Positions 40,259 through 47,887 of a stretch of 64,000 nt of DNA are shown here, in pieces. The notes beneath the pieces are model-generated. The model was not told the origin of the DNA. It saw only the letters and a list, made by a program, of their open reading frames with translations, and searched no databases. Source of the DNA: Sphingomonadaceae bacterium 3R27C6 (GTDB taxonomy: Bacteria; Pseudomonadota; Alphaproteobacteria; Sphingomonadales; Sphingomonadaceae); NCBI GenBank assembly GCA_005503215.1, contig SCNS01000017.1, forward strand, positions 1-64,000, read 5' to 3'. The stretch's first letter is position 1. Each line of letters starts with the position of its first letter. A program made the position numbers and the translations under genes.

Positions 40259-40752
40259 GCGGGGCGGGACGGTGGCGGCAGATGGGCGTCGCAGACCTGC
40301 CGATGGTCGTCCACATTTCCGACGTGGTGCACGGCGATTTTACCGAGCCGCTGGAAACCTTCGCCGATCGCCTCGCGCATTATCCCGTCGGCTGTGCGGT
40401 CCTTGAACGCGATGGCGAGGCTTTGGGCTATCTGATCAGCCATCCTTGGCCGCGGGAGGCCGATCCGCCGAAGCTTGGGGTGCAACTCGGCGCGATTCCG
40501 GTGTCGGACAGCTATTATCTCCACGACATCGCGCTGCTGCCCGCGGCGCGCGGAACCGGCGCCGGGGCGACGGCGACCGCTTTCGTCGTCCACCAGGCCG
40601 AAGTCGAAGGCTGCCGCGATATCCGGCTGGTCGCGATCCAGGGCGCCGACAGCTATTGGCACGCGCAAGGGTTCGCCTATGTCGGGACCGCCATCGAAGG
40701 TCCCTATGGACCGGGGTCGCACCTGATGCAGCGCGCGATCGAAGCGGCATGA
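40255..40752 (+). CDS. GNAT N-acetyltransferase 2 of the thioesterase operon
   Basis: A 165-residue GNAT protein. 'ISDVVHGDFTEPLETFADRL' replaces the usual first helix, the central strands are 'YLISHPWPREADPPKLGVQL' and 'SYYLHDIALLPAARGTGAGA' (acetyl-CoA loop), and the end is 'DSYWHAQGFAYVGTAIEGPY'. Overlaps the genes on both sides by 4 bases. Substrate unknown. Confidence 0.85.
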   Translation: MSGAGRWRQMGVADLPMVVHISDVVHGDFTEPLETFADRLAHYPVGCAVLERDGEALGYLISHPWPREADPPKLGVQLGAIPVSDSYYLHDIALLPAARGTGAGATATAFVVHQAEVEGCRDIRLVAIQGADSYWHAQGFAYVGTAIEGPYGPGSHLMQRAIEAA

Positions 40753-41240
40753 CGGCGCTGCTTATCCGTCCTGTCAGACACGACGACGCCGCCGCGATCT
40801 GGGCGATCATCGAACCGGTGATCCGCGCGGGCGAGACGCTGACGCTGGATCGAGACATGGCCGAGTGCGATGCGCTCGCCTATTGGTTCGGTGCCGACAA
40901 GGAGGCGTTCGTCGCCGAAGAGGGCGGCGTCATCCTCGGCACCTATTATCTGCGCTCCAACCAGACGGGCGGCGGCGCGCATGTCGCCAACGCGGGCTAT
41001 GTGACCGGCGCGGCGGCGACCGGGCGCGGGGTCGCGCGGGCGATGGGCCTGCACTCGATCAACCATGCCAAGGTGCGCGGCTTTCGCGCGATGCAGTTCA
41101 ATTTCGTGGTGAGTGCGAACGTGCGCGCGGTCGGGCTGTGGCAGTCGCTGGGGTTCGAAGTCGTCGGCCGCCTGCCGGGCGCCTTCGATCATCCGGTCGA
41201 GGGTTTCGTCGATGCGCTGGTGATGTTCCGGACGCTCTGA
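40749..41240 (+). CDS. GNAT N-acetyltransferase 3 of the thioesterase operon
   Basis: A 163-residue GNAT protein: 'LIRPVRHDDAAAIWAIIEPV', 'AGYVTGAAATGRGVARAMGL' with the acetyl-CoA loop, and 'SANVRAVGLWQSLGFEVVGR'. It belongs to the branch with 'WAIIEPVIRAGETLTLDRDM'. Its ATG overlaps the stop of the previous gene. It ends directly against the convergent MarR gene, with no bases between. Confidence 0.87.
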   Translation: MTALLIRPVRHDDAAAIWAIIEPVIRAGETLTLDRDMAECDALAYWFGADKEAFVAEEGGVILGTYYLRSNQTGGGAHVANAGYVTGAAATGRGVARAMGLHSINHAKVRGFRAMQFNFVVSANVRAVGLWQSLGFEVVGRLPGAFDHPVEGFVDALVMFRTL

Positions 41241-41720
41241 CTATTCGCGGATGCGTTCGCTGAGTGGCTTGTCGGCCAAGGCCTTGAGCGCCTTCAATAT
41301 CGCGCCGTGAACGTCGCCGACCTCTTCAAAGAGCGCGCGATAGACCTCGCCTATCCGCACGCTATAGGCGTCGATACGGGCGAGCTGGTCGTGGCCCGCA
41401 TCGGTCAGCCGGAAAATCTTGCGCCGCGCGTCGGCGGGGTCGGCGTGCTGGGTGATCAGGCCGAGGCGAAGCAGCGCGGGGCATTTCTGGATGACCAGCT
41501 GGTGCGACTGACCGAGCGCGCGCGCGAGGTCGGCGGCCGAGGCTTCGCCGGCCTCGACGAGCGCGGTGAGCAGCGAGCAGGAGCGGACGGGGACGATGAT
41601 GCCGGCTTCGTCGAACAAAGGACGCGTCTGTTCCTCGATCCGCTGGCTCAGTGCTTCGCTGAGGCGGCCAAGGAACGAGATGTCGTCGAGATCGGTCGAG
41701 ATGTCAGTCGAGGCGGGCAT
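41241..41720 (-). CDS. MarR-family transcriptional regulator
   Basis: A 159-residue winged-helix regulator: 'LSEALSQRIEEQTRPLFDEA', 'LTALVEAGEASAADLARALG', recognition helix 'QSHQLVIQKCPALLRLGLI', and wing 'HADPADARRKIFRLTDAG'. It binds palindromes as a dimer, often releasing DNA on ligand binding. The start overlaps the end of the S41 peptidase gene by 17 bases, so the two are translated together. A 24-bp palindrome upstream of the peptidase gene is its likely operator. Confidence 0.88.
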   Translation of the reverse strand: MPASTDISTDLDDISFLGRLSEALSQRIEEQTRPLFDEAGIIVPVRSCSLLTALVEAGEASAADLARALGQSHQLVIQKCPALLRLGLITQHADPADARRKIFRLTDAGHDQLARIDAYSVRIGEVYRALFEEVGDVHGAILKALKALADKPLSERIRE

Positions 41721-43023
41721 AGGTCTGGGTTGTTCCATCGCGGTCGATGCGTTCGAGCGCGGTGACCTTGCCGCCTTTGCGTACAATACGGAAGCGGAAG
41801 TCGCGCACGCCTTCGATCGCGAGCAGATCGCCGGCGAGCGGTTCGAGCGTCAGGCGGAGGCGTTCGCGCCAGGTGTAGAGCAATTTGCCCTCGACGAGGT
41901 CGACGCGCCGTCCTTCGTAGCGGCCAGCGATGGCCTTGAGCGCGGCGGTGGTCGGCTGCGGGCGCGCGGCGAGCTCGGGCGCGAGCCAGTCGGCGTCGGC
42001 GCGTTTGGCCGGATCGGTCTTGGCGAGGTCGGTCAGCGCGAGGCGATGCGCGACGGCGAGCGCGTCGGCCGACGGGACCAGATGGTCGGGCGTGACGCCC
42101 TGACCTTCGAAATCGCCGCGGTCGATAGGGTCGCGGATCTGGCCGATCGGCACCTGCACGAAAAAGTCGGTGCCGACGGGCTTGCGGTCGACCGGATGCG
42201 CGCCGCCCGCGGTGCGTTCGCCCACGAGCGTTGCGCGGCCGAGTTTCTTGAGCGTGTAGGCGAACCATTCGGCGGCGGAGAAGCTGGTCGATCCGGTGAG
42301 GACATAGACGGGTTTTCCGGTCAGCCGCTTCGCGGGCAGCGCGGGGAGTACCCATTGGCCGCGTTCGACGCGGCGGCCATCGAGGTTATAATAATAGTCG
42401 AACAGCTCCTGATCCTTGTCGCCGCGGAAAAGCTGGCTCGCGAGCAGCTGCGCCATCTCGAGATAGCCGCCATTATTGTAGCGCAGGTCATAAATCACCG
42501 CGTCGCCATTTTCGATAAAGCGCATCGCCGCCGCGGCGGCGTCATAGCCGGGTTCGGGATCGGCGAAATGCGTCAGGTCGACATAGGCGATATTGCCACC
42601 CAGATAGCGGAGGCCGGCGAAGCCGAAATTCTTCCGCGCCTCTTCGCGCCGTTCCGCCTCGCGCACCGCCGCGGCACGCGCGGGGTCCTGCCGTGCGGCA
42701 TAGTCGGCGACCCATGCCGGATCGACCCCGACCGAGAAATGCAGGTCGTTGCTCGCGGCGATCAGGTCGTCGGTCAGCTCGCTCGCGAGCGAGCGCCGGT
42801 CGGTCGCTTTATCATAATCGCCGGCGTCGAGGTGGCGGCGGAGCGTCGCGGCGATGGTCTTCGCCTTGTCGGGAAAGACATAGTTCGCCTCGAGCGTCTG
42901 GCCGAGCTGTTCGACGACCGCGCGTTTGTCGGCGGCCGTGAGCGGCGCGTCTTGCGCTGCGGCGGCGCTTCCCATCCATGCGGTGGTGGTGATCAGAATT
43001 GCAGCCCAATGCCGAATATTCAT
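41704..43023 (-). CDS. Exported S41-family peptidase in operon with MarR
   Basis: A 439-residue protein with a signal peptide (to about 'GSAAAAQDAP'), an N-terminal helical region ('VVEQLGQTLEANYVFPDKAK'), and the S41 core: 'GGNIAYVDLTHFADPEPGYD', 'AVIYDLRYNNGGYLEMAQLL', the Ser nucleophile in 'VLTGSTSFSAAEWFAYTLKK' and 'GRATLVGERTAGGAHPVDR'. Past the core is an ~100-residue beta-rich C-terminal domain. Probably a periplasmic carboxyl-terminal-type protease. A 24-bp near-palindrome lies 29 bases upstream of the start. Confidence 0.88.
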   Translation of the reverse strand: MNIRHWAAILITTTAWMGSAAAAQDAPLTAADKRAVVEQLGQTLEANYVFPDKAKTIAATLRRHLDAGDYDKATDRRSLASELTDDLIAASNDLHFSVGVDPAWVADYAARQDPARAAAVREAERREEARKNFGFAGLRYLGGNIAYVDLTHFADPEPGYDAAAAAMRFIENGDAVIYDLRYNNGGYLEMAQLLASQLFRGDKDQELFDYYYNLDGRRVERGQWVLPALPAKRLTGKPVYVLTGSTSFSAAEWFAYTLKKLGRATLVGERTAGGAHPVDRKPVGTDFFVQVPIGQIRDPIDRGDFEGQGVTPDHLVPSADALAVAHRLALTDLAKTDPAKRADADWLAPELAARPQPTTAALKAIAGRYEGRRVDLVEGKLLYTWRERLRLTLEPLAGDLLAIEGVRDFRFRIVRKGGKVTALERIDRDGTTQTYARLD

Positions 43024-43051
43024 GCGTTTTCCCGTCCGTTATGCGATTCGT

Positions 43052-43075
43052 ACAATATATTGCGCAATATGTTGT
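43052..43075. promoter_or_regulatory. 24-bp near-perfect palindrome, probable MarR operator
   Basis: acaatatattgc followed by gcaatatgttgt: 22 of 24 positions are symmetric around GC, AT-rich as is typical of MarR sites. It lies in the promoter region of the S41-MarR operon (start 43023, minus) and 111 bases before the divergent VOC gene (start 43186). Confidence 0.7.
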
Positions 43076-43185
43076 AATTATCATCGGCGCAAGCCCCACG
43101 ATCGATCGAGGCGGCCGAAACCATGGGAACCATCAGGGTGCGAAGCGGTTCTCCGTGTGCGGCGCGGGCAGGAGAGGAGTCATCC

Positions 43186-43620
43186 ATGGAAACGCAATTG
43201 CTGCACCGCGGGCGGTTGATCGATCATATCCAGCTGGTGGTCGCCGACCTGAAGGCGAGCCGCGCCTTTTACGGCGCGATCTTCGATGTCCTCGGTGTGC
43301 CGATCGGCGGAGAGGCCGAGGATTATTTCTGGGCCGACGAGCTGTTCGTGTCGACGAAGGACAGTCAGGCGGCGCTCGGCCAGCTGACCGGGCGGCATCA
43401 TCTGGCGTTTCAGGCGGCGGACCGGGCCATGGTCGACGCCTTTTACCAGGCCGGCCTTGCGGCGGGCGGGCGCGACAATGGCGCGCCGGGCGAGCGGCCC
43501 TATCATCCGGGCTATTATGCGGCGTTCCTGTTCGACCCCGATGGCAACAATATCGAGGCGGTCTATCATGGGGCGCATCGGCGCAGCGTGCCGTCGGTGG
43601 AGATCCGCTTCGAAGGCTGA
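43186..43620 (+). CDS. VOC-family (glyoxalase-like) protein
   Basis: A 144-residue protein: 'LIDHIQLVVADLKASRAFYG', 'AIFDVLGVPIGGEAEDYFWA', 'GRHHLAFQAADRAMVDAFYQ', and 'YYAAFLFDPDGNNIEAVYHG', two beta-alpha-beta-beta-beta units that form a metal cup in the VOC fold. Metal ligands (His, His, Glu) look present. Role may be glyoxalase-like, dioxygenase or resistance. GGAGAGGAG lies just before the ATG at 43186. It shares the upstream region with the MarR-regulated operon. Confidence 0.85.
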   Translation: METQLLHRGRLIDHIQLVVADLKASRAFYGAIFDVLGVPIGGEAEDYFWADELFVSTKDSQAALGQLTGRHHLAFQAADRAMVDAFYQAGLAAGGRDNGAPGERPYHPGYYAAFLFDPDGNNIEAVYHGAHRRSVPSVEIRFEG

Positions 43621-43688
43621 TGCCCCTTGGGTTGGAAAAGCCGTGCTGGCCATCGCGCCCGCTCAGCCAGCCTTCGGCGCATAAAAAT

Positions 43689-43716
43689 GAAGTCCGCCGG
43701 CAAGCCGACGGACTTC
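43689..43716. repeat. Hairpin between the VOC and LuxR-type genes
   Basis: gaagtccgccggc and gccgacggacttc pair with one mismatch around aa. The minus-strand side is followed by a T-rich ATTTTTATG, so it may terminate transcription from that direction. The surrounding 281-base gap contains this, the palindrome at 43792-43807 and no gene. Confidence 0.5.
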
Positions 43717-43791
43717 AAGAGAGCAAGATGGCCTTGGTTCCACCTTCCTCGGGTCGCACTCGCTCAATGGCCGATTCGGTCGATTGTTTCA

Positions 43792-43807
43792 CTACCCACG
43801 TGGGTAG
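43792..43807 (+). promoter_or_regulatory. 16-bp perfect palindrome upstream of the LuxR-type gene
   Basis: ctacccacgtgggtag is its own reverse complement and is centred about 100 bases before the regulator start. LuxR-type dimers bind such symmetric sites, so autoregulation is likely; this is inference. Confidence 0.5.
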
Positions 43808-43901
43808 GGGACAGAATATTTTCGTTTTATCGCATTGCGCTTGCCTTCGCGCCTCTGCTCCTCTCAAATGAGGTCGCTGCGGGTCTTCTGGGGGGAAGTG
43901 C

Positions 43902-45065
43902 ATGCAGAGCGACCAGCTATCGACCTTTCCGTCCGACCATAATGCGCCGGCCGAATGGGAAGTGCTCAACGCGCTGATCGGCAAAATCTATGATTCGGTG
44001 CTGCATCCCGAAAGCTGGAACGAAACCCTTGCCCGCATCACCGGCACGCTGTGCCCGCTGAGTTGGGAAGCCGCCTTCATCCTCTGGGAAAGCAGCAATC
44101 CGCCGAGCGCGCGCTTCGTCGCCGCGACGGGCCTCGCCGCCGGTATCCAGGAAATTTACACCGCGGTTTACGCCGGCAGCCATCCGTGGTCGCGCAAGTT
44201 CCAGCGCTATGGCAACGGCAGCGTCATCGATAGCTATGACATCATGACGCGCGAGGAATTTTATGAGAGCGAATTCTTCCGCAATTTCCTCAAACCCTAT
44301 GGCATCGACCGGCTTGTCGGGGTGTTGCTCGACCGGCGCGATGGCGACCGGCTCGGGCTGATGATCCCCGGCCCCGGCGACCGCGACGTCGAGCGGCTGA
44401 AGCGCGGCCTCCGCGTCCTCGCGCCGCATATCCAGCGCGCGATGCGGATCAGCGACCGCATCGCCTCGCTCGACCTTGCCGCGGGCGCCGCGCGCGCCGC
44501 CGCCGACGCCGCGCCTTTCGCGATCTTCAGCCTCGACGACCAGCTGAATATCCTTGCCGCGAACAGCCGCGCCGGGCGCTATGAAAAGGCGGGCTTCATC
44601 CGCATCGCGCAGGACCGCTTCGCCTTCACCCATCCCGCCAGCCAGAAACGATTGCTCGACCTCGTCAAAAGTTCGGACCCCGCCGGGCTCGCTTTCCAGA
44701 CGGTCGGCGACGCGGGCGCCGAATGCCCCGTGCTCGTCGCGCGCGTTACGCGCCAGTCGGCGCAGCAACTCGGTGGCGTGCGCCTCGGCGCCTCGCTGAT
44801 CGTCACGCTCGGCAGCGCGCCGGGCGAAACCCCCGTGGTCGAAATCGATCGCGTCGCGCAATGGTTCGGGCTGACCCCGGCCGAAGCCCGCCTTGCGGTC
44901 GCGCTCGCCGCGGGCGACACGCTGAAGGACTATGCGGCGCTGCGGGCGGTCAGCGTGAACGCGGTCCGCTTCCTTCTGAAAGGGATCTTCCGCAAGACCG
45001 GCGCGACCACGCAAGCGCAGCTCGTCGCACTGCTCGCGCGCCTGCCTGCGCCCGGTGCGAATTAG
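43902..45065 (+). CDS. LuxR-type helix-turn-helix transcriptional regulator
   Basis: A 387-residue protein whose last ~65 residues form a LuxR/FixJ-type DNA-binding domain: 'FGLTPAEARLAVALAAGDTL', 'KDYAALRAVSVNAVRFLLKG', 'IFRKTGATTQAQLVALLARL'. The N-terminal 200 residues have helices and strands with no named sensor domain ('FEEF'-like 'MTREEFYESEFFRNFLKPYG'), and residues ~200-310 look PAS-like ('FAIFSLDDQLNILAANSRAG'). This layout is common in sphingomonad LuxR solos. The signal is unknown. A perfect palindrome lies about 100 bases upstream. Confidence 0.85.
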   Translation: MQSDQLSTFPSDHNAPAEWEVLNALIGKIYDSVLHPESWNETLARITGTLCPLSWEAAFILWESSNPPSARFVAATGLAAGIQEIYTAVYAGSHPWSRKFQRYGNGSVIDSYDIMTREEFYESEFFRNFLKPYGIDRLVGVLLDRRDGDRLGLMIPGPGDRDVERLKRGLRVLAPHIQRAMRISDRIASLDLAAGAARAAADAAPFAIFSLDDQLNILAANSRAGRYEKAGFIRIAQDRFAFTHPASQKRLLDLVKSSDPAGLAFQTVGDAGAECPVLVARVTRQSAQQLGGVRLGASLIVTLGSAPGETPVVEIDRVAQWFGLTPAEARLAVALAAGDTLKDYAALRAVSVNAVRFLLKGIFRKTGATTQAQLVALLARLPAPGAN

Positions 45066-45066
45066 G

Positions 45067-45762
45067 TCAGGCGTAGCCGACCCAGCCGCGCCAGGTGAAG
45101 GCGGCGTAGAATTGCTCGACATCGTGGAAACCCGCGGCGCGTAGCACGTCCTCGTCAGCTTCGGGGCTCAGCATAGCGACATGGGTGGCAACCGCTTCGC
45201 GCCCTTTGGCGACCTGTTCGGGATCGCCGCCCGATGCGATGGCAAAGGCGGCGTAGCGGTCGAGCCAGCGGTCGCGTTCGTCTGCGCCTTGCGGGAAGCT
45301 GCCGTGCGCCGCGACGAACGGCGCGCCGGGTTTCAGGCGGCGCTGGATTTCGGCGGCGGTGCGGGTGCGCTCTTCGATGCCGAGGAAGTGGAGGGTGAGG
45401 AGACACGTCGCGCCGTCGAACGGCCCTGCGGGGGCGTCGTCGATATAGCCTTCGATCAATTCAGCGCGGTGCGCGTCGGAGCCGAGCACCTTGGCCGCGA
45501 GGTCGAGCATCGGGCCCGCGGGGTCGACCCCGGTGAAGCGCCAGCCCGGGTGCGCTTCCGCCATCGCCTTCATTTCACTGCCGCCGCCCGCGCCGAGGAC
45601 GAGGATATGCGCGTCGTCGGGGACGCGCTCGGCGAGCAAGAGCCCGGTCATGCGGTGGAGGCCGTCGAGGCCGGGCACGAAGCGGCGCGGCCCTTCGGTG
45701 TAGCGGGCGACCGCGGCAGGGTCCTTGAAGCTGTCGAGGAAGTGCTGGGCGCCTTCAGCCAT
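45067..45762 (-). CDS. Class I SAM-dependent methyltransferase
   Basis: A 231-residue methyltransferase: 'DDAHILVLGAGGGSEMKAMA' (motif I, GxGxG), 'GWRFTGVDPAGPMLDLAAKV' (acidic loop), 'GPFDGATCLLTLHFLGIEER' (motif IV). The target is not known. The ATG at 45762, inside the end of the Rrf2 gene, follows AGGAGCATATCC. It is transcribed with the Rrf2 regulator. Confidence 0.87.
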   Translation of the reverse strand: MAEGAQHFLDSFKDPAAVARYTEGPRRFVPGLDGLHRMTGLLLAERVPDDAHILVLGAGGGSEMKAMAEAHPGWRFTGVDPAGPMLDLAAKVLGSDAHRAELIEGYIDDAPAGPFDGATCLLTLHFLGIEERTRTAAEIQRRLKPGAPFVAAHGSFPQGADERDRWLDRYAAFAIASGGDPEQVAKGREAVATHVAMLSPEADEDVLRAAGFHDVEQFYAAFTWRGWVGYA

Positions 45763-46219
45763 GGATATGCTCCTGTGCGGTGGGGGAGGTAGATCGCGCG
45801 GCCATGCGCGCGTGGAAATCGGCGGCGAGCTGTGCGAGCGTCACTTCGCCGAAACGCGCGAGCAGCAGCGCCTCGGCCTCTAGAAAGCTGGTGTCGAGCG
45901 CGGCGTTGACCGCCTGCTCGACGAGGCAGCCCGGCGCTTCGGTGCGGTTGCCCATCGCCATCAGGCTGGGCCGCCCGATCGCGTCATAGACGTCGCGCAT
46001 CGTGATGTCGGCGAGGCTCTTCGCGATCGTCCAGCCGCCGCCATGGCCCTTTTCGCTATGGACGAAACCCGCATCGCGCAGCCCCCCGAGGATGCGGCGG
46101 ATCACGACGGGATGCGTCTGCATGGCTTTCGCCAGCTGGTCCGAGGTCATCGGGGCGCCCTGTTCGGCCATATGGAGGAGGACGTGGAGCACGCCCGAGA
46201 GTCGGCTGTCGCGTTTCAT
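45755..46219 (-). CDS. Rrf2-family transcriptional regulator
   Basis: A 154-residue winged-helix protein: 'DSRLSGVLHVLLHMAEQGAP', 'MTSDQLAKAMQTHPVVIRRI', 'LGGLRDAGFVHSEKGHGGGW' and a C-terminal dimer helix. Only one Cys is seen in the usual cluster loop ('EAPGCLVEQAVN'), so an Fe-S cluster of the IscR/NsrR type is unlikely; it may sense redox through a single thiol or a ligand, as YwnA-like members do. It overlaps the methyltransferase gene by 8 bases and probably controls it and itself. Confidence 0.87.
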   Translation of the reverse strand: MKRDSRLSGVLHVLLHMAEQGAPMTSDQLAKAMQTHPVVIRRILGGLRDAGFVHSEKGHGGGWTIAKSLADITMRDVYDAIGRPSLMAMGNRTEAPGCLVEQAVNAALDTSFLEAEALLLARFGEVTLAQLAADFHARMAARSTSPTAQEHIHG

Positions 46220-46464
46220 GTAACTTTAAATAGTGCGTGAAAGGCGATCGTCAAGGCGGGACTTGATCGGCGGACGCGGCGCTGTTAGGCCTGCCCGCGA
46301 TGACCAACGACCAATCCCTCCGATTCAAGGCGTATTGGCGCTCCTTTACATAGGAGCGGCATGGCATCACCTGTGACCATCGCCGCCGTGTTCGGACAGG
46401 CGAATGGTCATCATCACACCACTTACCCCCGGTCACGGCGTGCGCTTTTTGAAGAAGACGCGAC

Positions 46465-46983
46465 ATGACCGATACCTTGCTTGCCCTGTCGACCGACCAT
46501 TGCCGCATCACGCCGCTCTTTGCCGACGATGCGCGCGCCTTGTCCGCGATCACCGACGAGACGGTGACCTCGCAGGTCCATTTCCTGCCCGCGCCCTTCA
46601 CCGAGGCCGATGCGCGCGCGCTGATCGCGGGATCGGGCGGCGGTGATGTATTTCATGCGGTGCGCGACGAAGGCGGCCTCGATTTGAACGGCGTGATCGG
46701 GGTGCATCGCCGCATGGGTCAGGAATATGAGATCGGTTACTGGTTCGCGGCGCGGGTGCGGGGGAAGGGCATTGCGACCGAGGCGGTGCGCGCGGTCGTC
46801 GGGGCGCTTGCTTCGTCGCGGCCGGGCTGCTCGATCGTCGCCGAATGCCATCCCGACAACGAGCGGTCGCGCGCGTTGCTGCGCCGGATCGGTTTCGTGT
46901 CGACGGGGCGCGCGGGGAAACGGCCGGGGCGGATGCTGATGGCGTGGCGCGCGGCGCCCGCCTATCGCATCGACGTCTGCTGA
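46465..46983 (+). CDS. GNAT N-acetyltransferase (RimJ/RimL-like)
   Basis: A 172-residue GNAT protein: 'HCRITPLFADDARALSAITD', 'MGQEYEIGYWFAARVRGKGI' (RimJ/RimL-like 'IGYW' and acetyl-CoA loop), 'CHPDNERSRALLRRIGFVST'. Acceptor unknown. The end overlaps the convergent hydrolase gene by 22 bases. The 245-base gap upstream (46220-46464) contains a cgctcct/aggagcg hairpin near 46340 and no gene. Confidence 0.85.
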   Translation: MTDTLLALSTDHCRITPLFADDARALSAITDETVTSQVHFLPAPFTEADARALIAGSGGGDVFHAVRDEGGLDLNGVIGVHRRMGQEYEIGYWFAARVRGKGIATEAVRAVVGALASSRPGCSIVAECHPDNERSRALLRRIGFVSTGRAGKRPGRMLMAWRAAPAYRIDVC

Positions 46984-47744
46984 TCGGGCGCTTCGGCGCC
47001 GACCTCTTCGGTCAGCGCCTTGACGATCGCCGCGACCGATGTGGGCGCATAGGCGAAGCCCATATGGCCGCAGTCGACCTCGACCTGCCGGTCGCTTTCG
47101 TGCGGAAGCCCGCGCGCGCTGCTCACCGCGACGACGCCGTCGTGCTTCGACCAGAGCGCGAAGGTTGGCATTTCGGGGCGCGGCGCGGGGTGGAAGTCGA
47201 TCGGCGGATTGTCGACCGGGTGGCGCGCGACGAGGTGATAGAGGCGCCAGGCGCGGTTGGCGCGGCGGCTGCCCGAAAAGGGTGAGCCCAAGGTGACGAC
47301 GCGCGCGACCTTGTCGGGGTGATGCTTGGCATATTCGCGCGCATAGATGCCGCCGAGGCTCCACCCGACGAGCGCGGGGGCATAGCCGGTGCGGTCGATG
47401 ATCCACTGCACGCGCGCGTCGATGCGGTCGATGATGTCGGGGGTCGCGCCGCGGTTGAAACCAAGGCCCCAGGCGTAGCAGCGAAAGCCGGAGCGGCGGA
47501 GGTCGGCGCGCAGCGCCTTGGTCGCCCAGTCGCCCGACAGGAAGCCCGGGAGGACCATCACCGGCGGATGCTCGCTGTCGGGATTGGGTTCGGGGGGCAT
47601 CGGCCGGATGCGCCCGCCGATGGCGCGCGCCAGCGACCCGATCTCGCGCCACAGCAACGTCAGCGGCGGCAGCGCATCTGGATCTGGAATGCGCGCGGGC
47701 CATTCAGCGCGCCGGGTGAGGAAGCCGCGGATCATGGGAAGCAT
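46962..47744 (-). CDS. Alpha/beta hydrolase (lipase/esterase-like)
   Basis: A 260-residue hydrolase: 'HPPVMVLPGFLSGDWATKAL' (oxyanion-loop side), nucleophile elbow 'PALVGWSLGGIYAREYAKHH' (GWSLG), acid in 'FALWSKHDGVVAV', and His in 'VDCGHMGFAY'. It resembles PGAP1-like lipase/esterases acting on bulky or surface substrates. No signal peptide. Substrate unknown. Confidence 0.87.
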   Translation of the reverse strand: MLPMIRGFLTRRAEWPARIPDPDALPPLTLLWREIGSLARAIGGRIRPMPPEPNPDSEHPPVMVLPGFLSGDWATKALRADLRRSGFRCYAWGLGFNRGATPDIIDRIDARVQWIIDRTGYAPALVGWSLGGIYAREYAKHHPDKVARVVTLGSPFSGSRRANRAWRLYHLVARHPVDNPPIDFHPAPRPEMPTFALWSKHDGVVAVSSARGLPHESDRQVEVDCGHMGFAYAPTSVAAIVKALTEEVGAEAPDQQTSMR

Positions 47745-47754
47745 ATAGGCATGG

Positions 47755-47875
47755 TTGTTCCCCGGCGAAAGGCGCCCGGAGGCGCGTGACTCCGGGCGCA
47801 GCCCACCAGAGGTAAGGCAAAGGGGTCTGGGCCCCGGCGGTGGCGCTCGCCGTCTGCAACTCCGCCGGGGAACAA
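47755..47875. repeat. Composite palindrome between hydrolase and dehydrogenase genes
   Basis: Outer arms ttgttccccggcg (47755-47767) and cgccggggaacaa (47863-47875) are exact reverse complements. Inside are gcgcccgga and tccgggcgc (47772-47799). It fills most of the gap between two minus-strand genes. Confidence 0.6.
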
Positions 47876-47887
47876 GAAGGGCAGGCG

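Noticed and set aside
40446..40748. Upstream extension of the third acetyltransferase frame
   Set aside because: It is an Arg-rich shadow of the second acetyltransferase gene; the ATGA overlap start at 40749 is clear.
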